In this document: positions 34,071 through 45,513 of the stretch, piece by piece
Position numbering within the stretch: position 1 is the first letter of the stretch
How the letters are laid out: each line of letters opens with the position of its first letter
Origin: Synaphobranchus kaupii
Taxonomy: Eukaryota > Chordata > Actinopteri > Anguilliformes > Synaphobranchidae
Length of the DNA stretch: 64,000 bases
Direction of reading: 5' to 3'
Assembly (NCBI GenBank): GCA_029718625.1
Contig: CM056378.1
Location: forward strand, 63,263,027-63,327,026
Position numbers and translations under genes: made by a program
Notes under the pieces: generated by a model
Seen by the model: only the letters and a program-made list of their open reading frames with translations
Told to the model about the DNA's origin: nothing
Databases searched by the model: none

Positions 34071-35146
34071 AATAGTCGACTAAACCGTTAGTTGATCAAA
34101 AGAACTTGGTCGACCAAAATTTTAATTGGTTGAATCGTCGCAGTGTGAAATGCGAGTGGAACTATTCATTCTGGATGTGCAGCTTGTGACAAACTATTAA
34201 TTGTCTATTAATTAAGGATAGATCAGTTGTATAGAATGTCTGAGAGAAAATCTAAAGTATGCGAGTATTTTCAGCGTCTAAATGATGACCCCAAAAAAGT
34301 TAAATGTAAACTCTGCAAGCAACAATTCGCCTATATCATTCAGTGCATCTTCTCAAAGGCCGGCTTCATTATCAGCAAAATGCGGAGCTCTCTTCTCCCG
34401 AGCAACGTCAACAAACTTGTGTTCCTCACGCATAATATTAAAAGACTGTGATCGGAGGAAAAACAGCAGTGAGTAGGCCTAATGTGACGAGGTTCGCTGG
34501 TCACAAGTAGGCTAAAATACACTTTTAGTTGCTAATATATAGTATATGAATCTTTCGTTTGGCCTGTTGTTGATATTTCTCTTAAGTGTTTGCTGCGTTT
34601 TTTATTTATTCATTTGTTTATATAATTTATAGCCTATTTATTTGCATTTTAAAAAGAACCGTGAAGTTGTTAAATTATACATTGTTTTTGCTCTTTTGTA
34701 TCACCAGACAAAAGGCTGCTTTTTATTTAGTTATTCACTATTTTTAAGTTGTGTGTTGTTATAAAGAGTGGAAATAAAAATAACAACATTAAATGTCGTA
34801 TTGCTTGTTGTTCCGACACATTAATTTACCGCTTTGTCAATGCTGTTATTACAGCGCTGGCCATAAGTAAACCGATGCCGTTAATAGGCAGCGCAGGCCA
34901 GCAAATCGTAGCCTGAGCTTGTAGCTATAATTGATATTTTAAATGCTCATAATGACGGTTTTGTATTTCTATGTAATATAGTAAACTTACTATAGATCAG
35001 ATGGAAGTCAAACCATTTTCTGATGCTCAAAAATACATATTTAAATAATGAAATTAATATCATAAATGTGCGACGGTTAGTCGACTATGGGTTTGAACAA
35101 ACGACTACAGGTCGACCAAGCAAATCTTTTGTCGGGGGCAGCCCTA
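34071..35146 (+). mobile_element. hAT element B, internally deleted
   Basis: The right end ggggg-cagcccta finishes at 35146, with GTCGAC-type subterminal repeats (tcgactatgg, ggtcgaccaag) mirrored near 34080-34130. The left terminus is eroded, so the start is approximate. It contains a mini-gene joining the two ends of a hAT transposase. Lies inside hAT A. Confidence 0.65.
34236..34451 (+). pseudogene. Internally deleted hAT transposase (BED + dimerisation tail)
   Basis: A 72-codon frame begins MSERKSKVCEYFQRL and DPKKVKCKLCKQQFAY, the first half of a BED zinc finger with its CxxC pair. Within a few codons it continues as FSKAGFIISKMRSSLLPSNV followed by NKLVFLTHNIK, the conserved C-terminal dimerisation (hATC) end of the same protein. 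The roughly 500 residues between, including the catalytic core, are deleted. A small extra deletion or frame shift is visible at the joint. The His part of the BED finger is missing. It could not transpose. Confidence 0.75.
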
Positions 35147-35699
35147 AAAAAGTCTACGAGTTTTAACACAACAAATATAAAATTATATAAGTCTGAAAGG
35201 TCGTCATCGCAACGAAGATGGATTGAATGAATACGAAGCACTAGCAGCCAGCGTTGGCACAAAAAAAAAGGGAGTGCGGTAGTGCCTATTCAACAGGCAT
35301 TTGAAAACTGGAGGAAGTTTACTAGAGACAGCCTTTCACTTTTGTATTGACTGATGTATTTTACTACTGATAACCTGTATTTAATACATTGACATGTCTA
35401 ATTTGACAGATTATGTCAACGCATTTAATTAGAATTCTTAGGCAAAATTCTCTATAAAAGCCAAAGTATGTTTGTGAAGTTTTTTGATGTACTTTACTAG
35501 GGGTGTAAGAAAAATCGATTCAGTTACGTATTGCAATTCTGCTCACAAACAATTCACGGATCGATTCTTGCAGGAAGAATCGATTCTTAACTTCCGGTTA
35601 CCGGGTAACGTTATACAAGTTCGCCGCTGTATCTTTGGCCCAGTCCCAATACTCACACTTGAACACTTGCGCACTTCAAATGCGGGTGCCCGCGAGAAC

Positions 35700-37198
35700 C
35701 TCCAGGGTCTTACCCCAGATATACTAAGCGCGTAAATTTCAGTACGTGCGTAAAATTTACTACGCACGCAACACGCGTCTAGAAAGATCAAGTTGTGGTC
35801 ATTGGTACCTGCTACACCAGTTGCACAAGTATGAGCGCAGATGCGAGAGCCTTGCGCACGATGGTTCTACAATAGGATTGGAGTCTATTTTTGTGCGCTT
35901 ACACATTCAAAAATGGCACTTTTTGAATTCAGGCAATAAATAGACAACCATGCAGGCACTGATTGAGCACGCTGCAACCCTTTGGTCCTAGCATCAATAG
36001 GGTTTCAGTATACATTGTAGAGTTTGCTAAACAGATGCTGGAGATGACGACTAAATTCACTTGTAGTTGACAATACTGACAATAGTATACTAGTTGACTT
36101 CGCCAGCTGATACATTTAGCGTTTCTGATTCAGATCATGATTATCTGATTCAGATAATTTTCTGATTAACAACTGTAGGCTAGGCTATAATTATATAAAA
36201 TACAACTACTTACCCATACTCTCTCAAGACAACAAACAAATATATATATACGTATACATTTATGCGCTCAATTCTGGTATAGCAGCCGCGGAGAACACGC
36301 AAGATAATTTTCACGGGCTGCGCACGCGTTACGCCCGTACGCTTTGGTGTAGCCCTCCAGTTAGTCTGTCCCATTTCTTATGGGTGAGTGCTTGACTGCG
36401 CACTTTATGAGCCCTTGAAGTGGCCTTCACGTGAGTCCGCATCAAACCAAACTTTGCTGAAGCGTATTTCCCATCGTTTTTTTCCCCATAGTTATCGTGA
36501 CTTTAGACACTCTGGCCAATCAGAGCTGTATTCTGTGTGCAAGAACAAACTACTGCACAATCGAGCATAGGAACTTCAAGTGTAAAGTGAAGACCAGTTA
36601 AATCATGCATTTTCACTAACTCTTACACGTTAAAAATATGAAATAACTATATATTTATGTATGACGCTCAATAAATAAGTCAAGCGACTTTTATTAGGAT
36701 ATAGCTAAGCATCGGTGCTTCATGGGCTGCAGCCTGATAAAATATGTAGCCTACTCGGCAGCAGAAAGGCTTCTCAAGCTGGCTGGTAACATTAGCTAAT
36801 TATATCAAATAACAAATACGGGACCTGCAGTAGCCTACAGTTAAAATACAATTATAACCCTTAAATCAGCACCGGGTTTTCCCAAACAGCTCTGCTATTC
36901 TAGCTAGCTATGTAGATGCGATTAAATGGTTACAACGTTACAAAATCAAATGTCCTCCAGCATTTGTTTTATTTATTTTAATCTCAACATGCCATATATT
37001 GAACTTCAGTTTACCGATCATTCAAAATATGACGTGTTGAGTTTTCTATATAGTTCGGTGGTTGAGATTCATTCATAAAAACGACACGACGTTGCACGGA
37101 CGAGCAAATTATATAAAACGAAACGTGTTCGTCATTCATGGCTCTCCAGTTAACGTTCAGTTAGTCTCGCGAAGGCCAGACTTTGTGATGAACACAAA
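35700..37198. other. Interior of hAT C, no gene seen
   Basis: Non-coding, with repeated acgcacgc/gcgcgtaaatt blocks at 35725-35775. Nothing else recognised. Confidence 0.4.
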
Positions 37199-37262
37199 GG
37201 CTGTGTCCCAAACCGCATACTTCCATGCTCCGCACTACCGTGCTCCCGAGTACGCACTCAAG

Positions 37263-37348
37263 GCTTCTTAGACATCTTTGTAAACAGTACTGTAAACTAA
37301 TATTAAAACCAGTGTTCACACTAGCAAGCCTACATGCAGAGCACAGAA
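37263..37348. repeat. Direct repeat, copy at 38403-38491
   Basis: About 86 bp starting ggcttcttagacatctttgt recurs at 38403-38491 with few changes. The first copy is inside the TIR element and the second outside it, 1.1 kb downstream. Confidence 0.85.
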
Positions 37349-37373
37349 CCTACCTACACTGGTTAACATTACA

Positions 37374-37705
37374 TCCATCCATCCATCCATCCATTATCTA
37401 ACCCGCTTAATTCCTGGTCAGGCGAGAGGCAGGAATACACCCTGGACAGGCCGCCAATCCATCGCAGGGCACACACTCACACCATTCACTCACACACTCA
37501 TACCTATGGGCAATTTAGAGTCTCCAATTAGCCTAACCTGCATGTCTTCGGACTGTGGGGGGAAACCGGAGTACCCGGAGGAAACCCACGCGGACACGTG
37601 GAGAACATGCAAACTCCACACAGAAAGGTCCTCGGCCGGGATTCAAACTCGGTACCTTCTTGCTGTGAGCCGACAGTGCTAACCACTGCAGCACTGTGCT
37701 GCCGC
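37374..37705 (-). mobile_element. tRNA-derived SINE with RTE-type tail, copy 2
   Basis: Same family and orientation as the SINE at 24889-25228, tail (ccatccatccatcc) at 37374. An exact 13-bp target duplication ggttaacattaca (37361-37373 and 37706-37718) flanks it, so the boundaries are secure. Confidence 0.93.
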
Positions 37706-38629
37706 GGTTAACATTACACATTAAACTTTAAAAAATGTACATTAAAAAAATATTATTTTACATCGCATATTGTGTTGTTAATTCACATTGTAGCACTTTA
37801 TTCATATACAAACTCCTAATGTACAGTTTTCCCCGTTTAAGTTTCCAATCTGAAGCACTAGGTGTCAGTACTACACAAATAGGCAGACGCCCTGAAGTTA
37901 GGCAGAGTATATTCATTAACTTAGGAAATGTGTCTTCTGGGAGGGAGAGATCATGGAATTTTTTCCGGTCGGAGCAAGCATCGATGCATACTTCGAATTT
38001 TGAACAAACGGAGCACGTATCCGGGTACTTTATCCATGCTCTGTGCTACCGCACTTTTTGGACTCACACTCCAAGATAGATGTGTGCTCGCTATGCGTGC
38101 TCGGAGCATGGAAGAATGAGGTTTGGGACACAGCCAAAGTCTGGTCCATAGACTTGCTTAACGTGGTAAAGAGCCGCCCACTTTGACAAGATTGCGCATT
38201 TGATTGACATGCAAGATAACCAACCACAGACCGTCTATGTTCCGAGACGTATTGAGGCGCTACAGAGGGCGGTCGATTCAGAAACAGCGCTACAAGAACA
38301 ACAGACCCGCATGAAACAAATGTGATGTACTAAAATGGCACGGCAATCTCCATTAAAACAATCTATCACACCGAAGAAAGATACAGAACCTGACCTGACC
38401 GGGCCTTCTTAGACATCTTTGTAAACATTACTGTAAACTAATATTAAAACCAAATGTTCACACTAGCAAGCCTACATGTAGAGCACAGAACCGGTCGTTT
38501 TATCCGTTTGTCCTGTAATTAACAATTTAGGCTAACGATTAACGTTAGCTGGCTAGCTGACCAAAACATTGTAACATACATATTCAAGACTGTTTCCATT
38601 GTAGTTGAAATAAGAAAATGATATCTTAC

Positions 38630-39133
38630 CATTGCACTACGGTGTGCACTTCATCAAATGCCATTCCGATGAGGCGTTCCAGATAAACTTCTGTTTGTAG
38701 CACGTCTCTCCATTTCTTGGTGCCCACAAGTAATTCGGGTGATCCAAACACTATGTTGAATCGCCCTGCTGCGATTTCTACATCGGTGGCCTCACTCTTC
38801 CCAACACATGCCACAGACAACCCTTTGCCTGTCAGGGACTTAACCTGATCTTTCATTATTGATGTAAGGGGACAGACGACTAACAAAATAGGTTGAGTTG
38901 GGAAGCCTGGTATGTGTTTGCAGAGGGTCGGCCGTGCTTGTAATATAAGGCTTTTTCACGTATCCTGTCGGCAAACATGCGAGTATATCTCGTTTATTAA
39001 TTATCTGCCTCAAAACAAACTCTTGAATATCTTTCAGAGATGGAATGTCGTGAACTTCCAAAACTTTATTCAATCCAGCGTTAAGCTCTTGGTCCGAAAC
39101 ACTCATTGTTCTTGATGGATTCACAGTATTCAC
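38630..39133 (-). pseudogene. RecQ-like SF2 helicase, N-terminal exon with one frameshift
   Basis: The minus-strand exon starts at ATG 39133 (a second Met at 39106, MSVSDQELN). It has the pre-helicase block IPSLKDIQEFVLRQ and Walker A region DILACLPTGY. A one-base insertion near 38957 then breaks the GKS motif. Past it the sequence reads LVVCPLTSIMKDQVKSL (motif Ia), FNIVFGSPE, and MAFDEVHTVVQW (motif II, DEVH in place of DEAH). It ends at 38630 in a good splice donor, CAATG then gtaaga, splitting a Trp codon as RecQ genes commonly do. No further exon was found. It lies within nested hAT elements, so it may be transposon cargo (helicase-encoding DNA transposons are known) or a captured host exon. 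Confidence 0.7.
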
Positions 39134-40130
39134 TAGCTACAGATTAGTTAGAAGAACTTAATTTGTTTCCCGGCGGACTGATAAAACCCAATGCACTGCG
39201 TCGTACCGGAAATAGGCACACACTCCTGTGATTGACAGTGCTACTAGCCAATGAGTGTTAACTGTGAGTTTTCTCACAGTCCTGTCCAGCTTATGCAAGC
39301 CTATGCATGAGACGCTGCGTAGGAAGTGCGTCAAAGCGGCTGAGGCTGAGACTAATGTTCAGTGGACATCCACATTAGACAGTGGCCTTTCTTGACCAAA
39401 TTCATAGCTCAACTGTTAAACGTAAAACTACGTATTCTACCTCACCCTAATTCACAATTAAAAAGTGATCTAAACAACGTACGGAGGCGACTTATAAACT
39501 TCATTCTGGTTATTCGAGGGATGTCCCACAGACAACACTCCCAATGTCACCAAAGTTCCACAGATGACTGATGCACATGATTTTTGTCAGTGGGTTTATA
39601 AAGAAAGAAATTACATATAGCGGCAACAGGAAACATGGCGATGCGTGTGTATGTAACCACAGCAACCGAATGTCATGCAAGGGTGTCCCATTTCTTATCT
39701 ATGTGCCATTAAGCACTCAGGATTCAGCTATTTTTTGTTGAAAATGAGAATTATTGTCTCCTGGTGACAATATAGTTAATGACAATACTTATTTGCCAAT
39801 AGTCTGATTGTAGGCTATTTGAAGCATTTGGTTCTGTAACCAGTTATAGTTCATGTGCATTAGTACATTTGTTACTCTTGCTGCTTTTGTAAATGTGTGA
39901 GGGTTTGTATTGTACACTTATTGTGACTGTGATTTTCTGAGGATTTTTGTTAAGAATCATTGTCTCCTGGTGCAAGAGCAACCTTATTTTTGTATCCTTT
40001 ACAAATGAGTCTAAATAAAAGTATTTAACTTGAAATTAAAGTAACTTCAAAGGTTATGTTACAGAGCAAATGTCTGCAGACACAACTTTGCATCAATTAA
40101 CATTTCAAAGTAATAGGCCTAGTGATTTAA
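39134..40130. other. No gene seen
   Basis: Sequence upstream of the helicase exon on the minus strand. It would hold any promoter, but I see no clear TATA or other element. CG-containing blocks at 39170-39200 and 39300-39350. Confidence 0.4.
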
Positions 40131-40469
40131 ATAGTAGCCTAAAGAAAATGGCAATACATATTGTAATATCGTATCACAATACTTGTAGAATCGCAATACT
40201 TGCAGAATCACAATACATATCGAATCGGCACCAAGTATCGCAATACATATCGAATCGGCAGGTCTCTGGCAATTTACACCCCTATACTTTACTAGAAAAA
40301 ATAAATGAAGAGTCAGAACTGTACTTTGTTTTTGTTGTGTTGACAATAGTGATGTCAGTTAGATTTGGTTAGGTCAGAGCTAAGGAATATTAAATCATCT
40401 TTGCTCACTACATCTTAGCCTTTCTTACCCTCGGGTGTGCATAAACTACAGGTTATGAACTTCTTTTTA

Positions 40470-40581
40470 AAATACAAAAATGTGAAATTATCGGTTATCT
40501 TATCGGTATCGGCCATGAGAAGCAGGTAATTATCGGTTATCGGTATCGGCTGAAAAAAAAAATCCATATCGTGCATCCCTA
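40470..40581. mobile_element. hAT-type terminus, isolated
   Basis: Repeated ttatcggttatcggtatcgg, then an A run and catatcgtgcatcccta ending at 40581. This is the right end of a widespread fish hAT type. The left end was not found. Confidence 0.6.
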
Positions 40582-41300
40582 CCAGAAACATTGACAAAGA
40601 TATTCTGTTATATCTAATGATAGTCCGAGATGCCTACTTTTTTTAACGAAATTATTACATGTGGCTGTTTGCAACCGAATTGCAGTATAAAACAGAATTA
40701 ATATGCGATTGTGTTCAGCAAATGGCAGCACATAGGCTACTTCTTATTTAAAGTGGTGGCATTTTTATTTTAGAACTCTTGACCAACAACAACAGTGATA
40801 CATACAATTTTGTATAGGCTAATAGAATACATAAATAGCCTAATGGTTCAAGTAAACATATTTTATGGTGTCCAATAAATCTTTAGCAAATCTACTATTT
40901 AAAACTAATAAACGAAACAGCCTCCTGTACACAGACACACGCATCAAGATCCGGCTTGTTTGTCGGATTTGGCTGGCCATCTCTCCTACACAGCCATCCA
41001 TCCACCACATTTTCAATAGGCTACTGGATTCTAGGATCTGATAAAAAAATAAGATTTATATTTGGTTAGACTAATAAAATAGCTATAGCCAATGCAAATA
41101 TTAACCATTCAATCTCTATTCTTACATGTAATATCTAATGTTACAATCAATGACCGACAGCGATATTTTACAGTTCTGCTAGAATAATGGGAAAGTCGTT
41201 AGTAAATAAACTGGATGCGATTGCAAACTAGCTTGAAAAGTAAGGGGGAGTGGACAGAAAACATTGAGCATAGACTATTAGAAAATGAGTATCAATCAGG
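40582..41300. other. Interior of hAT A, no gene seen
   Basis: AT-rich, non-coding, leading into the right terminus of hAT A. Confidence 0.4.
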
Positions 41301-41726
41301 TGATTTAGGTCTGAATCAAAGCTAGTTTACTAACTTAATTTGCTACCAGTTAGACTCTGCTGTCTGAAACAGCTTCAAATTCCAGCTCGCGCCGCTGGGA
41401 GAAAAAGATGCGGCTCGGGTAGTTTGAAAGAATCAAACAAACGAACGGTACTGTATTAACCGGAAGTACCAAAAACTTGCAACTTGCGACTCCGACTCTT
41501 CAAACCAAACGGTACGGAAAGAGCTGACTCAGAAAAAAGAGCCGAACTGCCCATCACTAGTACTCGAGAGAGCGCACAGACGGGAGGGGGGAGGAGGGAG
41601 GAGTTACAATTGGGTGGAGGGGCGATAGAGCCATTCGGTAACGCATCATAATATCGCAGGCAGAGCCAGCAATGGGGGACAGATTACAGACAGATTATTT
41701 CACTTTGAATTCACTATATCACAATT

Positions 41727-42382
41727 CCAGTGGGTCAGAAGTTTACATACACTAAGTAGACTGCCTTTAAATTTTTAATATTTGGTCCCATATCCTTTGC
41801 ACGCCATGACGTCCTGATGTCTGTGAACCAACAACATCAAAGACTCCTGATATCTTATTTCCAGGTACTCTTAGAAGCAATACTATAACCGCTCTGCATT
41901 TGAATGGATCTCTATGGGAATTGGTGGGTGGGACTAGATTAAGATGTAAATTACACAGGAATAGTATGGAACCCATGGTTGGCTAAATGGCTGTAAGTCA
42001 ACAAGGGTCTGAGGTATCAAACAAGCCTCAAACCATCACTCTGCTGCCAGATATGCAGTAGATATGGATGGATCACTTGAAGGGTTGTTTCTCCTGACAA
42101 ATTTTCCTATTGAACTCTATGGAAAAATAAGTCAGGAGAAGAAACCCTTCAAGTTATCCATCCATATCTACTGTATTTCTGGCAGCAGAGTGATGGTTTA
42201 AGGCTTGTTTGATACCGCAGACCCTTGTTGACTTACAGCCATTTAGCCAACCATGTGTTCCATACTATTCCCGTGTAATTTACAGCTTAATCTAGTCCCA
42301 CCCCCCAATTCCCATAGCGATCCATTCAAATGCAGAGAGGTTATAGTATTGTTTCTAAGAGTACCTGGAAATAAGATATCAG
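41727..42382. repeat. Palindromic element, copy 2 (interrupted)
   Basis: Left part begins ccagtgggtcagaagtttac, a Tc1-type terminal sequence. Arms 41788-42098 and 42131-42382 are inverted copies around a ~32-bp spacer. The right arm is cut by the Harbinger-like element at 42383, and its next few bases (gagtctttt) continue at 44304. Same family as 3210-5247. Confidence 0.85.
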
Positions 42383-44300
42383 GGGCCCTATCTTACACCC
42401 GGCGCAAAGCGGCGCTAACCCAAACGCAAGTGTCTTTGCTATCTTACACCCGGCGCTAGGTCCATAATAACGCCTAGCGCTCACGTCCTTTAACTAGCAT
42501 GTATTCTTGCGCCATCACAAGTGAACTGGGCGTGTTGGTCTTAAGATGAGGAGTGGCCAGGATTCTTTTTGGCGTATTGCTATCTTGAGCCAGCAGAAAG
42601 TGCTTGCGCTAGAACCACCACAAACCTGGTCTAAAGTCATGTCGCATGTTATTTTAATGGCGCATATACAGTAAGTGCGTCTACATAGGCATGTGCACAA
42701 CGCGCATACCCTCCTGTCTGTTACACACATGGGCGTGCACAAGCATGACTAAAATATCTAGATCACAATGTGAAATATTATTATTGTGTAGGCTATATTA
42801 AAAATGCATAATAATAAAAGGTTCCATAGGTCCACATACCTTTCCCTCAGCGAAGGGAAACGATGCCACATTACATTGCTCTCAGCCCACTCCATCAACA
42901 TCCAGGCGATGTGCGATGGTACGGGACAATGGCTATCCATTAAAAAGGAGCTGATAACACCTATATCAAGCCTAATGCGCAAATTGTCATTTGCACCTAA
43001 TGCGGGAATTGTCATTCAATGGAAAACTCGCGTACTGCAATAGACGGACATTTGCGTTCTGAAAATGCGCTTCAGATGTCATTACAATACAGCTCTGTTT
43101 ATCTAGGAATACAGCCTGTAAGTAGGCTAAATAGAATGGTTTGTGACTGAAAAAAGTTCAAAACCTTGTCCAGTGAATATTGCTTTTATTGTTTTTCAAA
43201 TAGCCTAGGCTACAGCGGACTCGCTGTGCATAATGCTATTTCGATAGACTATGGTTAAAAAACTGAGATAAATGTCATCATGTTAACTGAATTGTAGGCT
43301 AACCTTAGCTATTCTTCGTCCTTCATATTTTTTAAATTACAGTGACAAAGTTTCCATACCCTCAGCTTATTAAAACCCCGCTGATTTCACCTGTTATTCC
43401 ATAACTGAACAAAAGATTCTAAAGAGAACTAAGCGTCTAATTAGAAACTAAATTTGCAGCACGTTACACAATTAATTTACAATGAATTTTAATTCCATTA
43501 TCTGCATGTTCGCTTTACAGGAGCAGGTCTGTTTCCCCTGCTGTACATCGCACTTTTCACGGTCTTCCTGGGAAAGTGAATGGTTTTAAAGTATTACGCT
43601 ACCAGTAAAACAGGTTGGCCACATTTCCATAAGCAGGACATTATAAGACAAGGGAAAATATGCTGAACCTATGGGTTGCCAACCTGACAGATTTGTTGTA
43701 TTTAGTGTCATCATTAAGGCAAAATAACGTTAGTTATGTTATTAATCAAAATTAGAATTCAGGTAGCCTAATGAACTTCGGGTGAAGCTTGAACATGAGT
43801 TCATTGCATAATCAAACGAAATTCGTTAAACAAGCAGGCTAATTTGGCGTTTTCTAAGGTGAGAAGGAAGCAATTGGTCGCTTATTCTCAGCTGTTGCAG
43901 GTGCTTTTAACGAAATTTAACAGCATATATTTTGTAAACAGCACTGTCAGGAATTACCGGTAACTCATAATACTACTACTGCTACTGATCCATATAGCCT
44001 ATTCCTTGAACGCACTAAACACGCACGAGCATGTCTGTTTCGCCATCATATAAGCAATCCGCCAAGGTGGAAAAGCAGGCTTTTAAATGGGATATGACAT
44101 TTTGATTGGTGTATTGCATGTCACGCCCAAGACACACCTATAATTAATGAAGCGACTAGGTTCAGCCCACTTGCACCTTGCGCCGTGCTTAGCGCCCAAA
44201 AAACACCCCGTTAAAATAGCAAAAGTGGACTTTGACACGCCCTAAATGGACTTAGCGCCATGCGCTTAGACTAAGCGCCAAGATCGCCAAGATAGAGCCC
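42383..44300. mobile_element. PIF/Harbinger-like transposon, copy 3
   Basis: Termini gggccctatctt (42383) and aagatagagccc (ending 44300) are flanked by CAG (42380-42382 and 44301-44303). At 1918 bp it is alignable with copy 2 over its length, including the cggcgcaaagcggcgctaac end and the transposase-like peptide near 42870-42950. It inserted into the right arm of a palindromic element. Confidence 0.88.
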
Positions 44301-44303
44301 CAG

Positions 44304-44630
44304 GAGTCTTTTGATATACTTTTATACAGAATCATGATGGCATCACCTGTTTACATGTGGAATACCTGTTTGACCTGTTTTTCTTCACAGAATTAATGAA
44401 TTATCTAATTAAACTCCACACTGCTATTATTTTGAACACGCCCCTTTCAATGAATGAGTCAATTACTCAGAACAAGCAGCGTGCATGTCATGACAGTTGG
44501 GTCTGTTGTTTTTCTATTACACTACTACATCTACAAGTAAATTATTTGCCATGCAGAAATATCACTACTACTAATAACAGTGGTTCATCAGGTTACTGAT
44601 GTTGTACTGCTATTTTTTTGAACACCACTG
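44304..44630 (-). mobile_element. Tc1-like terminal fragment
   Basis: Ends tttttttgaacaccactg at 44630 followed by TA. On the minus strand this is the cagtggtgttcaaa terminus of a known Tc1-like group. The other end and the transposase are missing. The first ~10 bases belong to the interrupted palindromic arm. Confidence 0.55.
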
Positions 44631-44632
44631 TA

Positions 44633-45258
44633 TGTTATTAATCAATATTAGAATGCAGGTAATGAACTTCGGATGAAGCTTGAACTTCGACAACTCCATG
44701 AGAACATCCTCATGGAATTGGTGCTTGACAATGCTTCATTGCATAATCAAACAAAATTCGTTAAACAAGCAGGCTAATTTGGCGTTTTCTAAGGTGAGAC
44801 GGAAGCCATTGGTACCTTATTCTCAGCTGTTGCAAGTGCTTTTATCAAAATTATACCGCATATATTTTGTAAAATAACAGCACTGTCGGGAATTACCGGG
44901 AACTCATAATGGTTAGAATAATATTGATCATATACTATTGATCCATATAGCCTATTCCTTGATCGCACTAAACACGCACGAGCATGTCTGTTTCACCATC
45001 ATATAAGCAATCTGCCAAGGTGGAAAAGCAGGCTTTTAAAGGGAATGGGATATGACATTTTGATTGGTTTATTGCATGTCACGCCCAGGACACACCTATA
45101 ATTAATGAAGAGACTAGGTTCAGCCCATTTGCACGTTGCCCCGTGCTTAGCGCTCAAAAAACACGCCGTCAAACTTGCAAAGGTGGACTTGGACATGCCC
45201 TAAATGCACTTTACGCCATGTGTTTAGACAAAGCGCTAAGATCGCCAAGATAGAGCCC
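44633..45258. mobile_element. PIF/Harbinger-like transposon, right-end fragment (copy 4)
   Basis: Matches the last ~600 bp of copies 2 and 3 and ends aagatagagccc at 45258. The left part was lost, the break being at the Tc1 terminus (TA at 44631-44632). Confidence 0.8.
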
Positions 45259-45513
45259 TTCGTGTTTATTACCCATTTCAGTTACAAGGAAGCTAAATTT
45301 CAAATTATCAAGAATGTTAGTAATGTTAAGTAAAAATTTTCAATTTCAGCACTTGCAACTGGAACATTTTAAAAATGTATTCTAAAAAAAGTATCGGGGA
45401 TACTGCCAATAATTTTGTATGTGACATGCCTGGATCATTTCTGTAACTGCAAGTATGTTCGAAGGCCGTTAGGGGAACCTTCTGATTGTAATGTTACCTC
45501 GTGAAATTTTTTT

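Larger units (their letters stand above)
37199..38135. mobile_element. TIR element (GGCTGTGTCCCAAACC) inside hAT C
   Basis: Termini ggctgtgtcccaaacc (37199) and ggtttgggacacagcc (ending 38135) extend about 35 bp inward (catgctccg/cggagcatg). AAA flanks both sides, a possible 3-bp duplication. It is split by a SINE. Superfamily not assigned. Confidence 0.7.
35498..40284. mobile_element. hAT element C, nested inside A
   Basis: Terminus taggggtgtaagaaaaatcg (35498) and inverted end …tttacacccccta-type (ending 40284, aatttacacccta region) are flanked by the exact 8-bp duplication TACTTTAC (35490-35497 and 40285-40292). Subterminal ATCGATTC/GAATCG repeats occur at both ends. It holds a smaller TIR element, a SINE and a helicase exon. 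No hAT transposase seen. Confidence 0.8.
31958..41559. mobile_element. hAT element A (outermost of a nest)
   Basis: Inverted termini tagtgatgtgcagttcg (31958) and cgaactgcccatcacta (ending 41559) are bounded by an exact 8-bp duplication GTACTCGA (31950-31957 and 41560-41567). An 8-bp duplication is the hAT signature. The 9.6-kb span includes at least two further hAT-type insertions and their contents. Without them A would be a few kb. No intact transposase of its own was found. A short open frame near 33090 (MEQKNENGATLEK…) is unassigned. Confidence 0.85.

Noticed and set aside
34282..34476. Second frame over the hAT mini-gene as a separate protein
   Set aside because: It contains the frame-shifted ISFSASS piece of the same transposase and is part of the deletion scar, not a gene.
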